Shown: in pieces, positions 15,747-21,850 of the stretch | How the letters are laid out: each line of letters opens with the position of its first letter | How positions within the stretch are numbered: the stretch's first letter is position 1 | Made by a program: the position numbers and the translations under genes | The notes under the pieces: model-generated | Database searches by the model: none | What the model was told of the DNA's origin: nothing | What the model saw: only the letters and a program-made list of their open reading frames with translations | Source: a virus | Virus record (IMG/VR): IMGVR_UViG_3300034072_000599 | Span: 1-22,630 of that record | DNA: 22,630 bases | Strand: one strand, 5' to 3'

Positions 15747-15980
15747 ATGAACCCCACGAACAACGACCTGCACCGGGATATTGGCCGCATGGAAGGAAGG
15801 CTGGGGGCGTTGGAGAACCGTCTCGAGAAAATGGAGGCGGTGCTGGAACGCATCGATGCGCGCCTTGCCAAGATTGAAGTGCAGGAGAATGAGCGCAAGG
15901 GCGCATGGAAGGTCATCGTTGCCGTGTCCGGTGGCCTCTCTGCTATTGTCGCTTCTGTCGTGACTTGGTTCTTCAAGTGA
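15747..15980 (+). CDS. XhlA-like small membrane protein with coiled coil
   Basis: The start at ATG 15747 is favoured by AGGGGG ending about eight bases upstream; a TTG at 15741 is an alternative. The 77-residue protein has a coiled coil (RMEGRLGALENRLEKMEAVLERIDARLAKIE, about residues 13-43) and a C-terminal membrane helix (WKVIVAVSGGLSAIVASVVTWFF). This matches the haemolysin XhlA type that sits beside phage endolysins and helps lysis. The gene overlaps the endolysin (GTGA), which agrees with a lysis role. Confidence 0.7.
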   Translation: MNPTNNDLHRDIGRMEGRLGALENRLEKMEAVLERIDARLAKIEVQENERKGAWKVIVAVSGGLSAIVASVVTWFFK

Positions 15981-16591
15981 TAGACTGGCGCAGGACACAG
16001 ACCCGCCTCATCGCGAAGGGCTACGACATCGGCGCCGCAGACGGCATCGCCGGCAAGCTGACGCATACCGCCCTGCTTGCCTTCGTTGCCCAGCGCGCGA
16101 TGACGCCGCTCGAACCGCTGGGAGCAGCCATGGCCGTCCATGCTCCTGCACACGGCATCACCGAGACGGCGGCGCGACTGGCAAACTTCTTGGGCCAAGC
16201 AGCGCACGAGACCGGTGCATTCCGATACTTGCGCGAAGTCTGGGGGCCAACGAAGGCACAGAAAGGCTATGAGGGTCGCACAGATCTCGGCAACACGCAG
16301 CCCGGAGACGGCTACCGCTACCGAGGCCGCGGCATCTTCCAGCTAACCGGCCGTGCCAACTACCGCGACATCGGCGCCAGCATCGGACAGCCGCTGGAAT
16401 CAAGCCCCGAGCTGGCCGAGCGTCCCGACATCGCGGTCCTGACCGCCTGCCGGTTCTGGCAGTCGCGCGGACTCAACGCTCTGGCCGATCAAGGCCTCGA
16501 GGACACAATCACGCGGCGGATCAACGGCGGCACGAACGGCATCGCGGAACGGCGCCGCTTGGTCACGAGGATGAGGGGGTTGCTGGGATGA
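15977..16591 (+). CDS. Endolysin, GH19 family
   Basis: GTG 15977 overlaps the upstream TGA, giving 204 residues. The N-terminus (to about 45) resembles a peptidoglycan-binding repeat (LIAKGYDIGAADGIAGKLT). The catalytic domain has ARLANFLGQAAHETGAFRYL with the expected catalytic Glu78 in HETG. It also has GYEGRTDLGNTQPGDGYRYRGRGIFQLTGRANY, with YRGRG and GIFQLTGR (about residues 98-129), all typical of GH19 phage endolysins that cut the glycan strands. No signal peptide is visible, so release depends on the holin. The last helix carries an Arg-rich ending (RRRLVTRMRGLLG). Confidence 0.85.
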   Translation: MIDWRRTQTRLIAKGYDIGAADGIAGKLTHTALLAFVAQRAMTPLEPLGAAMAVHAPAHGITETAARLANFLGQAAHETGAFRYLREVWGPTKAQKGYEGRTDLGNTQPGDGYRYRGRGIFQLTGRANYRDIGASIGQPLESSPELAERPDIAVLTACRFWQSRGLNALADQGLEDTITRRINGGTNGIAERRRLVTRMRGLLG

Positions 16592-16698
16592 CACCGAACC
16601 AACGTGCCCGCGCTGCGGTCGAAATCACGGCGGTGCTGTTGGTGATGGCACTCGCTGGGCTCATGCTCTGGGTGGCGGTGACGGGATGCACATCATGA
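16588..16698 (+). CDS. 36-aa membrane peptide in lysis cassette
   Basis: The frame is joined to its neighbours at both ends by ATGA overlaps (start ATG 16588, stop TGA 16696-16698), which argues for real translation. The peptide has a charged N-terminus (MTPNQRARAAVEI) and one membrane helix (TAVLLVMALAGLMLWVAV). It ends VTGCTS, where VTGC fits a lipobox although only two residues would follow the Cys. It may be a holin partner or antiholin. No family is recognised. Confidence 0.6.
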   Translation: MTPNQRARAAVEITAVLLVMALAGLMLWVAVTGCTS

Positions 16699-16937
16699 CG
16701 CACGAACGAGACCAGTTGATCGCCTACGTTGCGACGCTCGTGACCCTGATCGTGTGCTTCCTCGGTGCGCTCGTTGCTGGCGTCCTGAACGATGCCGTGA
16801 TCAGCAAGATGGAGGCGTTCGGGATGGGCACCCTCGTCGGCGGACTCATCGGCGTTCTGCGCATTCCGTCCGCTCGCAGCGTTACCGTCGACAATCCGCC
16901 GTCGCAGCCGGTGCCGACAGAGGACGCTGACCGATGA
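16695..16937 (+). CDS. Holin-like protein
   Basis: The 80-residue product starts at ATG 16695 (ATGA overlap); ATG 16686 in the same frame would add three residues. It has a strongly hydrophobic segment (IAYVATLVTLIVCFLGALVAG, about residues 9-29) and a second shorter one (FGMGTLVGGLIGVL, about 42-55). The C-terminus is hydrophilic (PPSQPVPTEDADR). Two membrane helices with a short loop and a polar tail fit a class II holin. The location between endolysin and spanins supports the role, but there is no diagnostic motif. Confidence 0.65.
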   Translation: MTHERDQLIAYVATLVTLIVCFLGALVAGVLNDAVISKMEAFGMGTLVGGLIGVLRIPSARSVTVDNPPSQPVPTEDADR

Positions 16938-17236
16938 TCTACGCCTTCCTCGCCCGCCACTGGCGCGCGCTGGCCATCGTGCTGGCCGTGCTCGCCCTCT
17001 ACGCCGCGTTCCGTTGGTATGTGGCCTCCGAGGTCGAGCAGGCGCGTCAGGCCGACGCCGCTGCGGCCGCAAAGGTCGACGCCATTGCCGACGACGTCGC
17101 CGGACAGGTCGCAGCATCGCAGGCGGCCACGACAGAACAGGAGAACCGAGATGCGCGCCAAGCTGCTGCTGATAGCGATGATCCCCTTCGGGCAGGCCTT
17201 GACCGGCTGCGGGCAGGAAAGACCGGCTCTCGCTAA
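16934..17236 (+). CDS. i-spanin (Rz-like)
   Basis: The 100-residue protein has an N-terminal membrane anchor (LARHWRALAIVLAVLALYAAF, about residues 6-26) and a long periplasmic coiled coil rich in Ala, Gln and Glu (EVEQARQADAAAAAKVDAI onwards). This is the layout of Rz-type inner membrane spanins, which fuse inner and outer membranes at the end of lysis. ATG 16934 overlaps the holin-like stop. The o-spanin gene begins inside it in the +1 frame, the usual overlapping arrangement. Confidence 0.75.
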   Translation: MIYAFLARHWRALAIVLAVLALYAAFRWYVASEVEQARQADAAAAAKVDAIADDVAGQVAASQAATTEQENRDARQAAADSDDPLRAGLDRLRAGKTGSR

Positions 17237-17420
17237 GCCGCCGGCTGATCTGCTTCGGTGCGCTGATGAGCCTTTGGCGCCTGCGTTGCCGGGTCGTGAG
17301 GAGCAGGCGCGGCGCGATGCGATGACGCTGGATTACATCCTGGCACTGCGGTCGGCTTGGGGTGACTGCTCAGCCAAGGTTGCCGGGGTCAGGGCTTGGG
17401 CTGATCGAGTAAACGACTAA
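17151..17420 (+). CDS. o-spanin lipoprotein (Rz1-like)
   Basis: ATG 17151, with AGGAGA upstream, opens an 89-residue frame that overlaps the last 86 bases of Rz in another frame. The N-terminus is a lipoprotein signal (MRAKLLLIAMIPFGQALTGC) with lipobox LTGC and Cys20 as the lipidated residue. The mature part is Pro-rich at first (KPPADLL, PLAPALPG), and helical later. This is the expected structure of Rz1. A second Cys pair (about residues 35 and 74) could cross-link. A longer frame from 17019 is only an upstream extension. Confidence 0.75.
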   Translation: MRAKLLLIAMIPFGQALTGCGQERPALAKPPADLLRCADEPLAPALPGREEQARRDAMTLDYILALRSAWGDCSAKVAGVRAWADRVND

Positions 17421-17506
17421 GAGCGGCGCGACCGGGAACCCCCAATCCTTCGCCGCCCCTGGTTCAATCGAGCGCAAGGCTGCGATATCTCCTCTTAGCC
17501 CATCCC
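17421..17506. other. Convergent intergenic gap between lysis and minus-strand operons
   Basis: Two operons meet here. Bases 17423-17428 (GCGGCG) could pair with 17451-17456 (CGCCGC) across a 22-base loop, but no T-run follows on either strand, so a terminator cannot be claimed. Nothing else is seen in the gap. Confidence 0.3.
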
Positions 17507-17755
17507 TCATACCACAGGCGGGGGTGAAGGGGAATCCCCTGATGCGAGGGCGCGAAGCAAAGCTAGCGTAGGATCGGGCCGCATTGCATCCTCAATGGTC
17601 CAGCCCAGTTTCCATGCTGTGAATTTCGCCTGCCACTCATCAATGCTCTCACCAGTGGCGGCGGGCATTGCTGCGGATTTGGCGTAGGGATTGTCAAACT
17701 GGCTGATGCCCATGGCGCGGGCATTGGCTCCCTGCTTCTGGATTTCCTCGCTCAT
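17507..17755 (-). CDS. Rmf/CrpP-like small protein
   Basis: The 82-residue protein has a helix-loop-helix of the Rmf/CrpP type. NARAMGISQFDNPYAKS (about residues 11-27) is followed by a Gly/Ala-rich turn and WQAKFTAWKLGWTIEDAMR (about 41-59). The pattern A..G...NPY...W..GW recurs in phage and plasmid relatives of ribosome modulation factor. These relatives are unassigned in most cases, so no ribosome role should be assumed. The C-terminus is Pro-rich. It is the last gene of the minus-strand operon, and its ATG overlaps the upstream stop (ATGA). Confidence 0.65.
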   Translation of the reverse strand: MSEEIQKQGANARAMGISQFDNPYAKSAAMPAATGESIDEWQAKFTAWKLGWTIEDAMRPDPTLALLRALASGDSPSPPPVV

Positions 17756-18336
17756 GTCCTATCCTTCATGCTGCGGATGGCTTGGGCGATCTGTGCTGAA
17801 ACGTCTCTTGCGTCGTCAATGTCGGTGCCGTTCCACCTGAACTTATCCCAGCGCGCGGCCACCTTCGCCGCCATATCAAGCCCTTCGTTGATCCCTGCCT
17901 GTCGGGCCGCTTGGATTGCTGGCTCCACTTCGGAAAGCGTGTCTGCAATCTCGCGCAGGTTATCGCGGCGCAACTGCATGAGTTCGCGCATGGCAGGGGT
18001 TACGCCTGTTCGCTTGTGGGCTTCCTCGCCGATGGCAAAGGCCACTGAAACGGCATCCACATCCCCGCTCGGTGCGTCCAGTGCGGCTGCGGCGGCTGCA
18101 TCAAGATCATTCTTCGACCAGCGCAGGCCGACATCGCGCCCGCCGAACTTCTCGATCACGCGCTTGAACTCGTGAAGGATGTAGAACGGCCTGTTGATGC
18201 CGGAAAACCCGCCCAAGTTGTTCGCTTGCAGATCGGCCCACAATGCTTCTGCTTGGGCGAGAAGGTCGGCGGCTTCCTGCTCGCTCAGCAACTTTGGCGG
18301 TTGGCGCTTGCTCGGTAGCTTCTCGCGGTCAGTCAT
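17752..18336 (-). CDS. Unassigned helical protein (194 aa)
   Basis: The start at 18336 is chosen because GAAGGAGCCAAGCC, a good ribosome binding site of the repeated local type, stands just before it; the frame is open further upstream but reads as Pro/Ser noise. The product is largely helical: LLSEQEAADLLAQAEALWADL near residue 16, then RPFYILHEFKRVIEKFGG and AMRELMQLRRDNLREIAD. No family is known to me. It overlaps the next gene's start region by eight bases. Confidence 0.6.
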   Translation of the reverse strand: MTDREKLPSKRQPPKLLSEQEAADLLAQAEALWADLQANNLGGFSGINRPFYILHEFKRVIEKFGGRDVGLRWSKNDLDAAAAAALDAPSGDVDAVSVAFAIGEEAHKRTGVTPAMRELMQLRRDNLREIADTLSEVEPAIQAARQAGINEGLDMAAKVAARWDKFRWNGTDIDDARDVSAQIAQAIRSMKDRT

Positions 18337-18673
18337 GGCTTGGCTCCTTCGTCTTGAGGGAGGCTTGGGCGATGGCGAGGGCGGGGTGGCCTGCACGGCA
18401 ATCACAACGCCACCAATCGCCTTCCTCAATATGATCCTCTGAAACTAGGGCCATCGCCTGCCCTTTTCCGTCCGAATCAATGTAAGTTTGGAGGCCATAG
18501 AACATCCCTTCCGGCACCAGCATAAGCGCAGCATCGGTGTAGGCTTCGGCGTCGAGTAAACGGGTGAAGCGGTAGTGTCTGGCGTCGGCCTCCAGATCAA
18601 ACACGTAGGTTTCAGGCTTCGGGAACATGACCCAGAACGCCGCCTCCAGCACTTCTCTAACCTCACGCTCCAT
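18329..18673 (-). CDS. Unassigned protein (114 aa) with a C-terminal Cys pair
   Basis: ATG 18673 is favoured by a GGAGG sequence ten bases before it. The protein starts MEREVREVLEAAFWVM. It then has ETYVFDLEADARHYRFTRLLD and GMFYGLQTYIDSDGKGQ, a mixed alpha/beta pattern, and ends with GDWWRCDCRAGHPALA (about residues 88-103). The CDC...H cluster may bind a metal. No family is recognised. The last residues (KTKEPSHD) are encoded by the ribosome binding site of the next gene. Confidence 0.6.
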   Translation of the reverse strand: MEREVREVLEAAFWVMFPKPETYVFDLEADARHYRFTRLLDAEAYTDAALMLVPEGMFYGLQTYIDSDGKGQAMALVSEDHIEEGDWWRCDCRAGHPALAIAQASLKTKEPSHD

Positions 18674-19046
18674 GGTCGGCCTCCATGGCGTGGCGGGACA
18701 TGCGGAACTGCACCCATTGTAGGACATGCGGCGGCATTCCTGGCGCGCTCATAAACAGGTCCATGGCCTTTCGTGCGCCGTCTCGCTCTTGGGTCAACCC
18801 CTCAATCCTAGCCCGCAATTCAGACAATGCCTCCAGTGCGTCTAGGCAGTCAGCGTAGCCCATATCCTGAGCCGTTTCGCGCATCTGCTTCATGCACTCG
18901 GCCTCGGGAATGAGCGCCCGCAATTCAGCCAGCTTGGCGGCGATGATGGCGGCGGCGTAGTTCTCCGTCTCGCCGGGGATGGACTCCCCGCCGTAGGCAC
19001 GGACAGCCTCCCGCCACAGTTCCATCGCTTCGGTGTTGTCAGTCAT
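18663..19046 (-). CDS. Unassigned coiled-coil protein (127 aa)
   Basis: The product begins MTDNTEAMELWREAVRAYGG and has charged helices: KLAELRALIPEAECMKQMR, then LDALEALSELRARIEGLTQERDGAR (about residues 68-92), likely a coiled coil. Small proteins of this look are common in the early regions of phages and have no assigned function. The ribosome binding site is AAAGGACAAGCCCGCC before the ATG. It overlaps the next gene by eleven bases. Confidence 0.6.
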   Translation of the reverse strand: MTDNTEAMELWREAVRAYGGESIPGETENYAAAIIAAKLAELRALIPEAECMKQMRETAQDMGYADCLDALEALSELRARIEGLTQERDGARKAMDLFMSAPGMPPHVLQWVQFRMSRHAMEADHGA

Positions 19047-19353
19047 GGCGGGCTTGTCCTTTCAGGAGGGCGCGGAAAGTATGACCCTGCGCCGTGTCGA
19101 TCACTTCATTGCACTCTGCGTCGTCGATCAGACAGACCGTGCAATAGGCATCGCGGTCGCCGTATTCAGGGTGAGGGTTTGACCACCAAACCAGAGCGCC
19201 GCGCGGAATGTCGTGGTCAGCATCGGTGTTGTGTTCGCTGCGATCCCAACATCCCGCGCACATGATTTCGCCATTGCTTCGACGTGTGCCAAGCGCTCGC
19301 CAGCCTCGGACAGCCCGTTCCAGCCCCTTCACGATCTCTTCAGCTTTGGTCAT
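19039..19353 (-). CDS. Putative zinc-binding protein (104 aa)
   Basis: An N-terminal helix (MTKAEEIVKGLERAVRGWRAL) precedes a region with CAGC (about residues 32-35) and CTVC (about 71-74), plus His and Asp residues, which look like a split zinc site. Between them lie RGALVWWSNPHPEYG and related residues. No family is recognised. The ATG follows GAGGACAAGCC, the cassette repeated in this operon. Confidence 0.6.
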   Translation of the reverse strand: MTKAEEIVKGLERAVRGWRALGTRRSNGEIMCAGCWDRSEHNTDADHDIPRGALVWWSNPHPEYGDRDAYCTVCLIDDAECNEVIDTAQGHTFRALLKGQARHD

Positions 19354-19592
19354 GGCTTGTCCTCCCGGCCATACTGCCAGCGCAGTTCTTCGTAGGTGAT
19401 TGGCTTGCCGTCTCGGTCATGCAGGGCATATGCCCCGCGCCGGGTGTCGAGTTTGATATCGACATACTTGCAGCGGGTGTTGCGGGTCCAAGACCACCGG
19501 CCAGCCTCGACTTCGTCCAGCCACCCCCTGACCTGTTCAAACGTGACCAGTGGGGCGGGCATCGTGATCAGTTCATCGAGAGGGGCGGTCAT
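19350..19592 (-). CDS. Unassigned protein (80 aa)
   Basis: The product begins MTAPLDELITMPAPLVTFEQ and contains VRGWLDEVEAGRWSWTRN and KYVDIKLDTRRGAYAL, suggesting a short alpha/beta domain, and ends with YGREDKP. The RDGKPITYEELRWQYG stretch (about residues 60-75) is typical of small phage proteins without assigned function. Start and end both lie in the repeated AGGACAAGCCATGACC cassette. No further role can be given. Confidence 0.55.
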   Translation of the reverse strand: MTAPLDELITMPAPLVTFEQVRGWLDEVEAGRWSWTRNTRCKYVDIKLDTRRGAYALHDRDGKPITYEELRWQYGREDKP

Positions 19593-19786
19593 GGCTTGTC
19601 CTTTGGGGTGTGGGGTGAATGCTCGCCGCAGAAGTCGTGCGGGGACATGATGGGGTGATGCTGCGCATGGCGGTCAGCACTGAAGCGGATCGGCGGATAT
19701 CGGCGGCACGGGCCTGCCTCATAGACGCGGCCAGAGATACGACCGCCCCACCACCGGCACGTCCCACACGCAGGCGCTTCAACCAT
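19589..19786 (-). CDS. Small zinc-finger protein (65 aa)
   Basis: ATG 19786 is chosen because AAGGAGACGGACA precedes it; the longer frame upstream is Arg/Ser/Pro-rich noise. The product has ACGTCRWWGG at the N-terminus, GPCRRYPP in the middle and DFCGEHSPH near the end. Four Cys with two His in the order CxxC, C, CxEH match a small zinc ribbon seen in many phages. It may bind nucleic acid or protein; nothing shows which. It ends KDKP, as set by the next gene's start cassette. Confidence 0.65.
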   Translation of the reverse strand: MVEAPACGTCRWWGGRISGRVYEAGPCRRYPPIRFSADRHAQHHPIMSPHDFCGEHSPHTPKDKP

Positions 19787-20324
19787 TGTCCGTCTCCTTG
19801 AGGGCTGCGCGCAGCATGGCCTTGAAGATCGCCGCAACAATCATGCCTTCGTCCCAGTCACGTTCGGGAGTTTCACGAGCCATGTCCGTGTTGGCTGCAT
19901 CCCATGCGAGCATTCCCGCTTCGATCACATCATCGGCAATACCGGCGCAAATCCAGTTCGGATCATCGACCAACGCCTCCACCAGCGCACGATGATCTGC
20001 GAGGGGGCGGGTGAAGAGGGGAAGACATGACCCACCCATTTTCCGCGCCTGATCGACGGCAGTAGGTTCATCGGCATGGGCGTGGACCCAAGTTTCGCCG
20101 TTACGAACCCATTCCACTAGGAACGCCACAGGTTCCGCTTCTGCCGCTGCATCTGCGAGGGCTTGCGTGCGGTGGCGGGCGAAGGCTTGGCATAGCAAGG
20201 CGTGAGCACGGTTGATGCCGTCCTCATAGTCTGTTTCGAACAGGGCCTTGAAGCTCTGCCGGTGAAACTCGTCAACGGCATCTCGATCCTTCTGCGTCAC
20301 TTCTACCGGCGTAGGGGTGGTCAT
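19779..20324 (-). CDS. Unassigned protein (181 aa)
   Basis: The largest-but-one protein of this block begins MTTPTPVEVTQKDRDAVDEF, then has FETDYEDGINRAHALLCQAF and PVAFLVEWVRNGETWVHAHAD (about residues 65-86). The VAFLVEWVRNGETWVHAHADE segment resembles short phage domains found at ends of otherwise unrelated proteins. The C-terminus is helical (MIVAAIFKAMLRAALKETD). No assigned function. It overlaps the 48-aa zinc-ribbon gene upstream and the zinc-finger gene downstream. Confidence 0.6.
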   Translation of the reverse strand: MTTPTPVEVTQKDRDAVDEFHRQSFKALFETDYEDGINRAHALLCQAFARHRTQALADAAAEAEPVAFLVEWVRNGETWVHAHADEPTAVDQARKMGGSCLPLFTRPLADHRALVEALVDDPNWICAGIADDVIEAGMLAWDAANTDMARETPERDWDEGMIVAAIFKAMLRAALKETDNG

Positions 20325-20467
20325 GGCTTGGGTTCCTCCGATATAGCGAGGCAGTCATCACAGACGCCGCAGTTGTAGTTGTGCCATCCGCAGTAGAGGC
20401 AGATCGCGCCGTCGATTTCGTCCTCGCCGCAGTTGGGGCAGCGACCATCATCGGGTTCGTCATCCAT
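20321..20467 (-). CDS. Double zinc-ribbon microprotein (48 aa)
   Basis: This short frame starts at ATG 20467, overlapping the TGA of the upstream gene in a TGATG join, and ends at TGA 20321-20323 in the ATGA join with the next gene. It reads MDDEPDDGRCPNCGEDE, then ICLYCGWHNY, then NCGVCDDCLA. Paired CPNC and CLYC motifs form a zinc ribbon and CGVCDDC a second knuckle. It has seven Cys among 48 residues, a high content. The exact overlaps on both sides make it a true gene, although it is too short for common calling limits. Confidence 0.7.
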   Translation of the reverse strand: MDDEPDDGRCPNCGEDEIDGAICLYCGWHNYNCGVCDDCLAISEEPKP

Positions 20468-20748
20468 CACATAGCCCTTTCACAATGAAAGCAGTTGTTC
20501 GGCCCGCTCTCCATCGACGTATCGACGTGGCAGCGGCCATTGGGTGAGTTCGGGCATTCGGTGCCGCGCTCGGGCTTCTTCACAAACATCAGCCCTTCAT
20601 CTTCAAGCCACTGCATGACGTGGTGCGGCGCATCGAACGCGGTCCAGTCTGGGCCAAGGCTGTCGCTTATGGCGTCTGCGATCAGCGAGACGATCGCGTT
20701 CTTGTCCACGATGCTCTCGATCGGCTTCCACTCGGGCGATTGGGTCAT
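20467..20748 (-). CDS. Putative zinc-binding protein (93 aa)
   Basis: The N-terminal half (MTQSPEWKPIESIVDKNAIV, then LIADAISDSLGPDW) is helical and has no recognised family. The C-terminus contains TECPNSPNGRCHVDT and NNCFHCERAM. The order C-x7-C-H and CxxC (about residues 66-91) fits a zinc site. The start is preceded by AAGGACACCCCAGC, and the stop overlaps the ATG of the double zinc-ribbon gene, so both are probably made together. Confidence 0.6.
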   Translation of the reverse strand: MTQSPEWKPIESIVDKNAIVSLIADAISDSLGPDWTAFDAPHHVMQWLEDEGLMFVKKPERGTECPNSPNGRCHVDTSMESGPNNCFHCERAM

Positions 20749-21197
20749 GCTGGGGTGTCCTTGGGTGCGGGCATAGGCTGCTGCAAAACGAGGGGATGCT
20801 TTTGACGTGCGACAACCTGCGGGTATTGCTGGCAGGCAAAGTCGAATGCCTCTTGCGCCTCAGGCCATCCGAAGCCGCGCACATAGAAGCCAGAGTTTGA
20901 TGCACCCCGGCTGTCGATGGATCGATCCCACCAGAAGAAGGCATACCAAAACGCCAATCCGCCGCAGGTCCAATAGACCTTGCCGTCATATACATCGGCA
21001 CGCTTGCCGTTCCTGAGCAGTCCGCCGTCCATTAAGCCGATGCTCCACGGAATGCTTGGAAGGTCCCGCTGCGGATCTAGGGTTTTGCCTTTGCCGCAGA
21101 CGTGTAGGTAGTGCCCAACGTCATGCAGGCACCCGAAGTAGAGGGCCAACTTACCCTCTCGCTTACCGGCTTCGATTGCTTTCTGAAGGCGGCTCAC
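20745..21197 (-). CDS. Unassigned protein (150 aa)
   Basis: Start codon is GTG 21197, overlapping the stop of the 43-aa gene (GTGA) with GGATAGGAC upstream. The protein begins MSRLQKAIEAGKREGKLALY and has FGCLHDVGHYLHVCGKG, then YWTCGGLAFWYAFFWWDRSID and a Pro-rich C-terminus. His and Cys residues near CLHDVGHYLHVC (about residues 23-34) might bind a metal. Similar proteins are known in phages but without a function. Aromatic content in the middle is unusually high. Confidence 0.6.
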   Translation of the reverse strand: MSRLQKAIEAGKREGKLALYFGCLHDVGHYLHVCGKGKTLDPQRDLPSIPWSIGLMDGGLLRNGKRADVYDGKVYWTCGGLAFWYAFFWWDRSIDSRGASNSGFYVRGFGWPEAQEAFDFACQQYPQVVARQKHPLVLQQPMPAPKDTPA

Positions 21198-21325
21198 GTC
21201 CTATCCTCCCACCACTGCACACCCCGCCCCGCCAGCGTGAATTGATCCCTGGCAGCACGAACCTGCAAAGCGGCTTCGATCCACCAACGGTAGAGGCCGA
21301 GCAGGGGGATGATCAGGATGGTCAT
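21194..21325 (-). CDS. Small hydrophobic-start peptide (43 aa)
   Basis: A frame from ATG 21325 to TGA 21194-21196 is joined by short overlaps to both neighbours. The peptide begins MTILIIPLLGLYRWWIEAAL and continues QVRAARDQFTLAGRGVQWWE. It has a hydrophobic N-terminus and a charged helix with several Trp. The coupling on both sides and GC-rich third positions support translation. No family is known. Its start resembles the 14-aa micro-ORF at 21847-21891. Confidence 0.55.
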   Translation of the reverse strand: MTILIIPLLGLYRWWIEAALQVRAARDQFTLAGRGVQWWEDRT

Positions 21326-21558
21326 GCCGCGTCACCAGTCGGCAGGGCGCGTGCTGGCTTGGCAGTGGCCTCAAGGCTCTGTCGGGCATTGATGACCAAC
21401 CGGACGCCGTTCATGTATTGCTTGGCGAGCAAGGCGCGGGCCTGTGCGTCCTTGATGCTGATCCGGCCAGCACGAAGGGCAATCAGGTCGTCGGCAATAC
21501 CCTTCACGATAGCGTCAAGACTGTATTGATCAGCAGTGTCAGTGAGCGTGTCGGGCAC
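21322..21558 (-). CDS. Unassigned helical protein (78 aa)
   Basis: The start is set at GTG 21558 because AAGGAAATCACCC precedes it and the upstream residues of the frame are antisense-like. The product begins MPDTLTDTADQYSLDAIVKG and continues IADDLIALRAGRISIKDAQARALLAKQYMNGVRL. This helical pattern (LDAIVKGIADDLIALRAGRIS) is common in small phage regulators or DNA-associated proteins, but no domain is assigned. It overlaps the upstream gene by about 20 bases. Confidence 0.55.
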   Translation of the reverse strand: MPDTLTDTADQYSLDAIVKGIADDLIALRAGRISIKDAQARALLAKQYMNGVRLVINARQSLEATAKPARALPTGDAA

Positions 21559-21850
21559 GGGTGATTTCCTTGTCCAAGGCGGCAAGCAGCACGTAGGCGC
21601 GCCGGAAGTTGGTCCAGTGGCGGAATGGGAGTTGGCGGGTCTGCAAGCGGCCTTGACCGCGCCATTCACAGTAGTGGCAAACGGGCGGTGTCTGGTGGTC
21701 GGGGTAGTAAGGGTCGCGCTCGACCTCACGCTCACAGACCACACAGACGAACGGCTCAAGCGGTGGCGGTGGCGGCTTGCGCTTGATCTCCAGCTTGATC
21801 TTGCCGTTGACCTTGCGCGCCTGCCATTCGTGACGGTCTAGATCACTCAT
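21539..21850 (-). CDS. Zinc-ribbon protein (103 aa)
   Basis: ATG 21850 is preferred over farther upstream ATGs because it overlaps the stop of the micro-ORF (ATGA) and has GAGGTGG upstream. The product has a basic N-terminus (MSDLDRHEWQARKVNGKIKL), a Pro-rich turn (KPPPPPLEP) and CVVCEREVERD, then PPVCHYCEWRGQG. The two CxxC motifs, about 20 residues apart (near residues 35 and 57), form a zinc ribbon. The C-terminus is a helix (FRRAYVLLAALDKEITRARH). It is similar in type to HNH-associated ribbons, but no nuclease motif is seen. Confidence 0.65.
   Translation of the reverse strand: MSDLDRHEWQARKVNGKIKLEIKRKPPPPPLEPFVCVVCEREVERDPYYPDHQTPPVCHYCEWRGQGRLQTRQLPFRHWTNFRRAYVLLAALDKEITRARHAH

Noticed and set aside
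17421-17506. Bidirectional terminator between the convergent operons
   Set aside because: The possible GCGGCG/CGCCGC stem has a long loop and no T-run, so the evidence is too weak.
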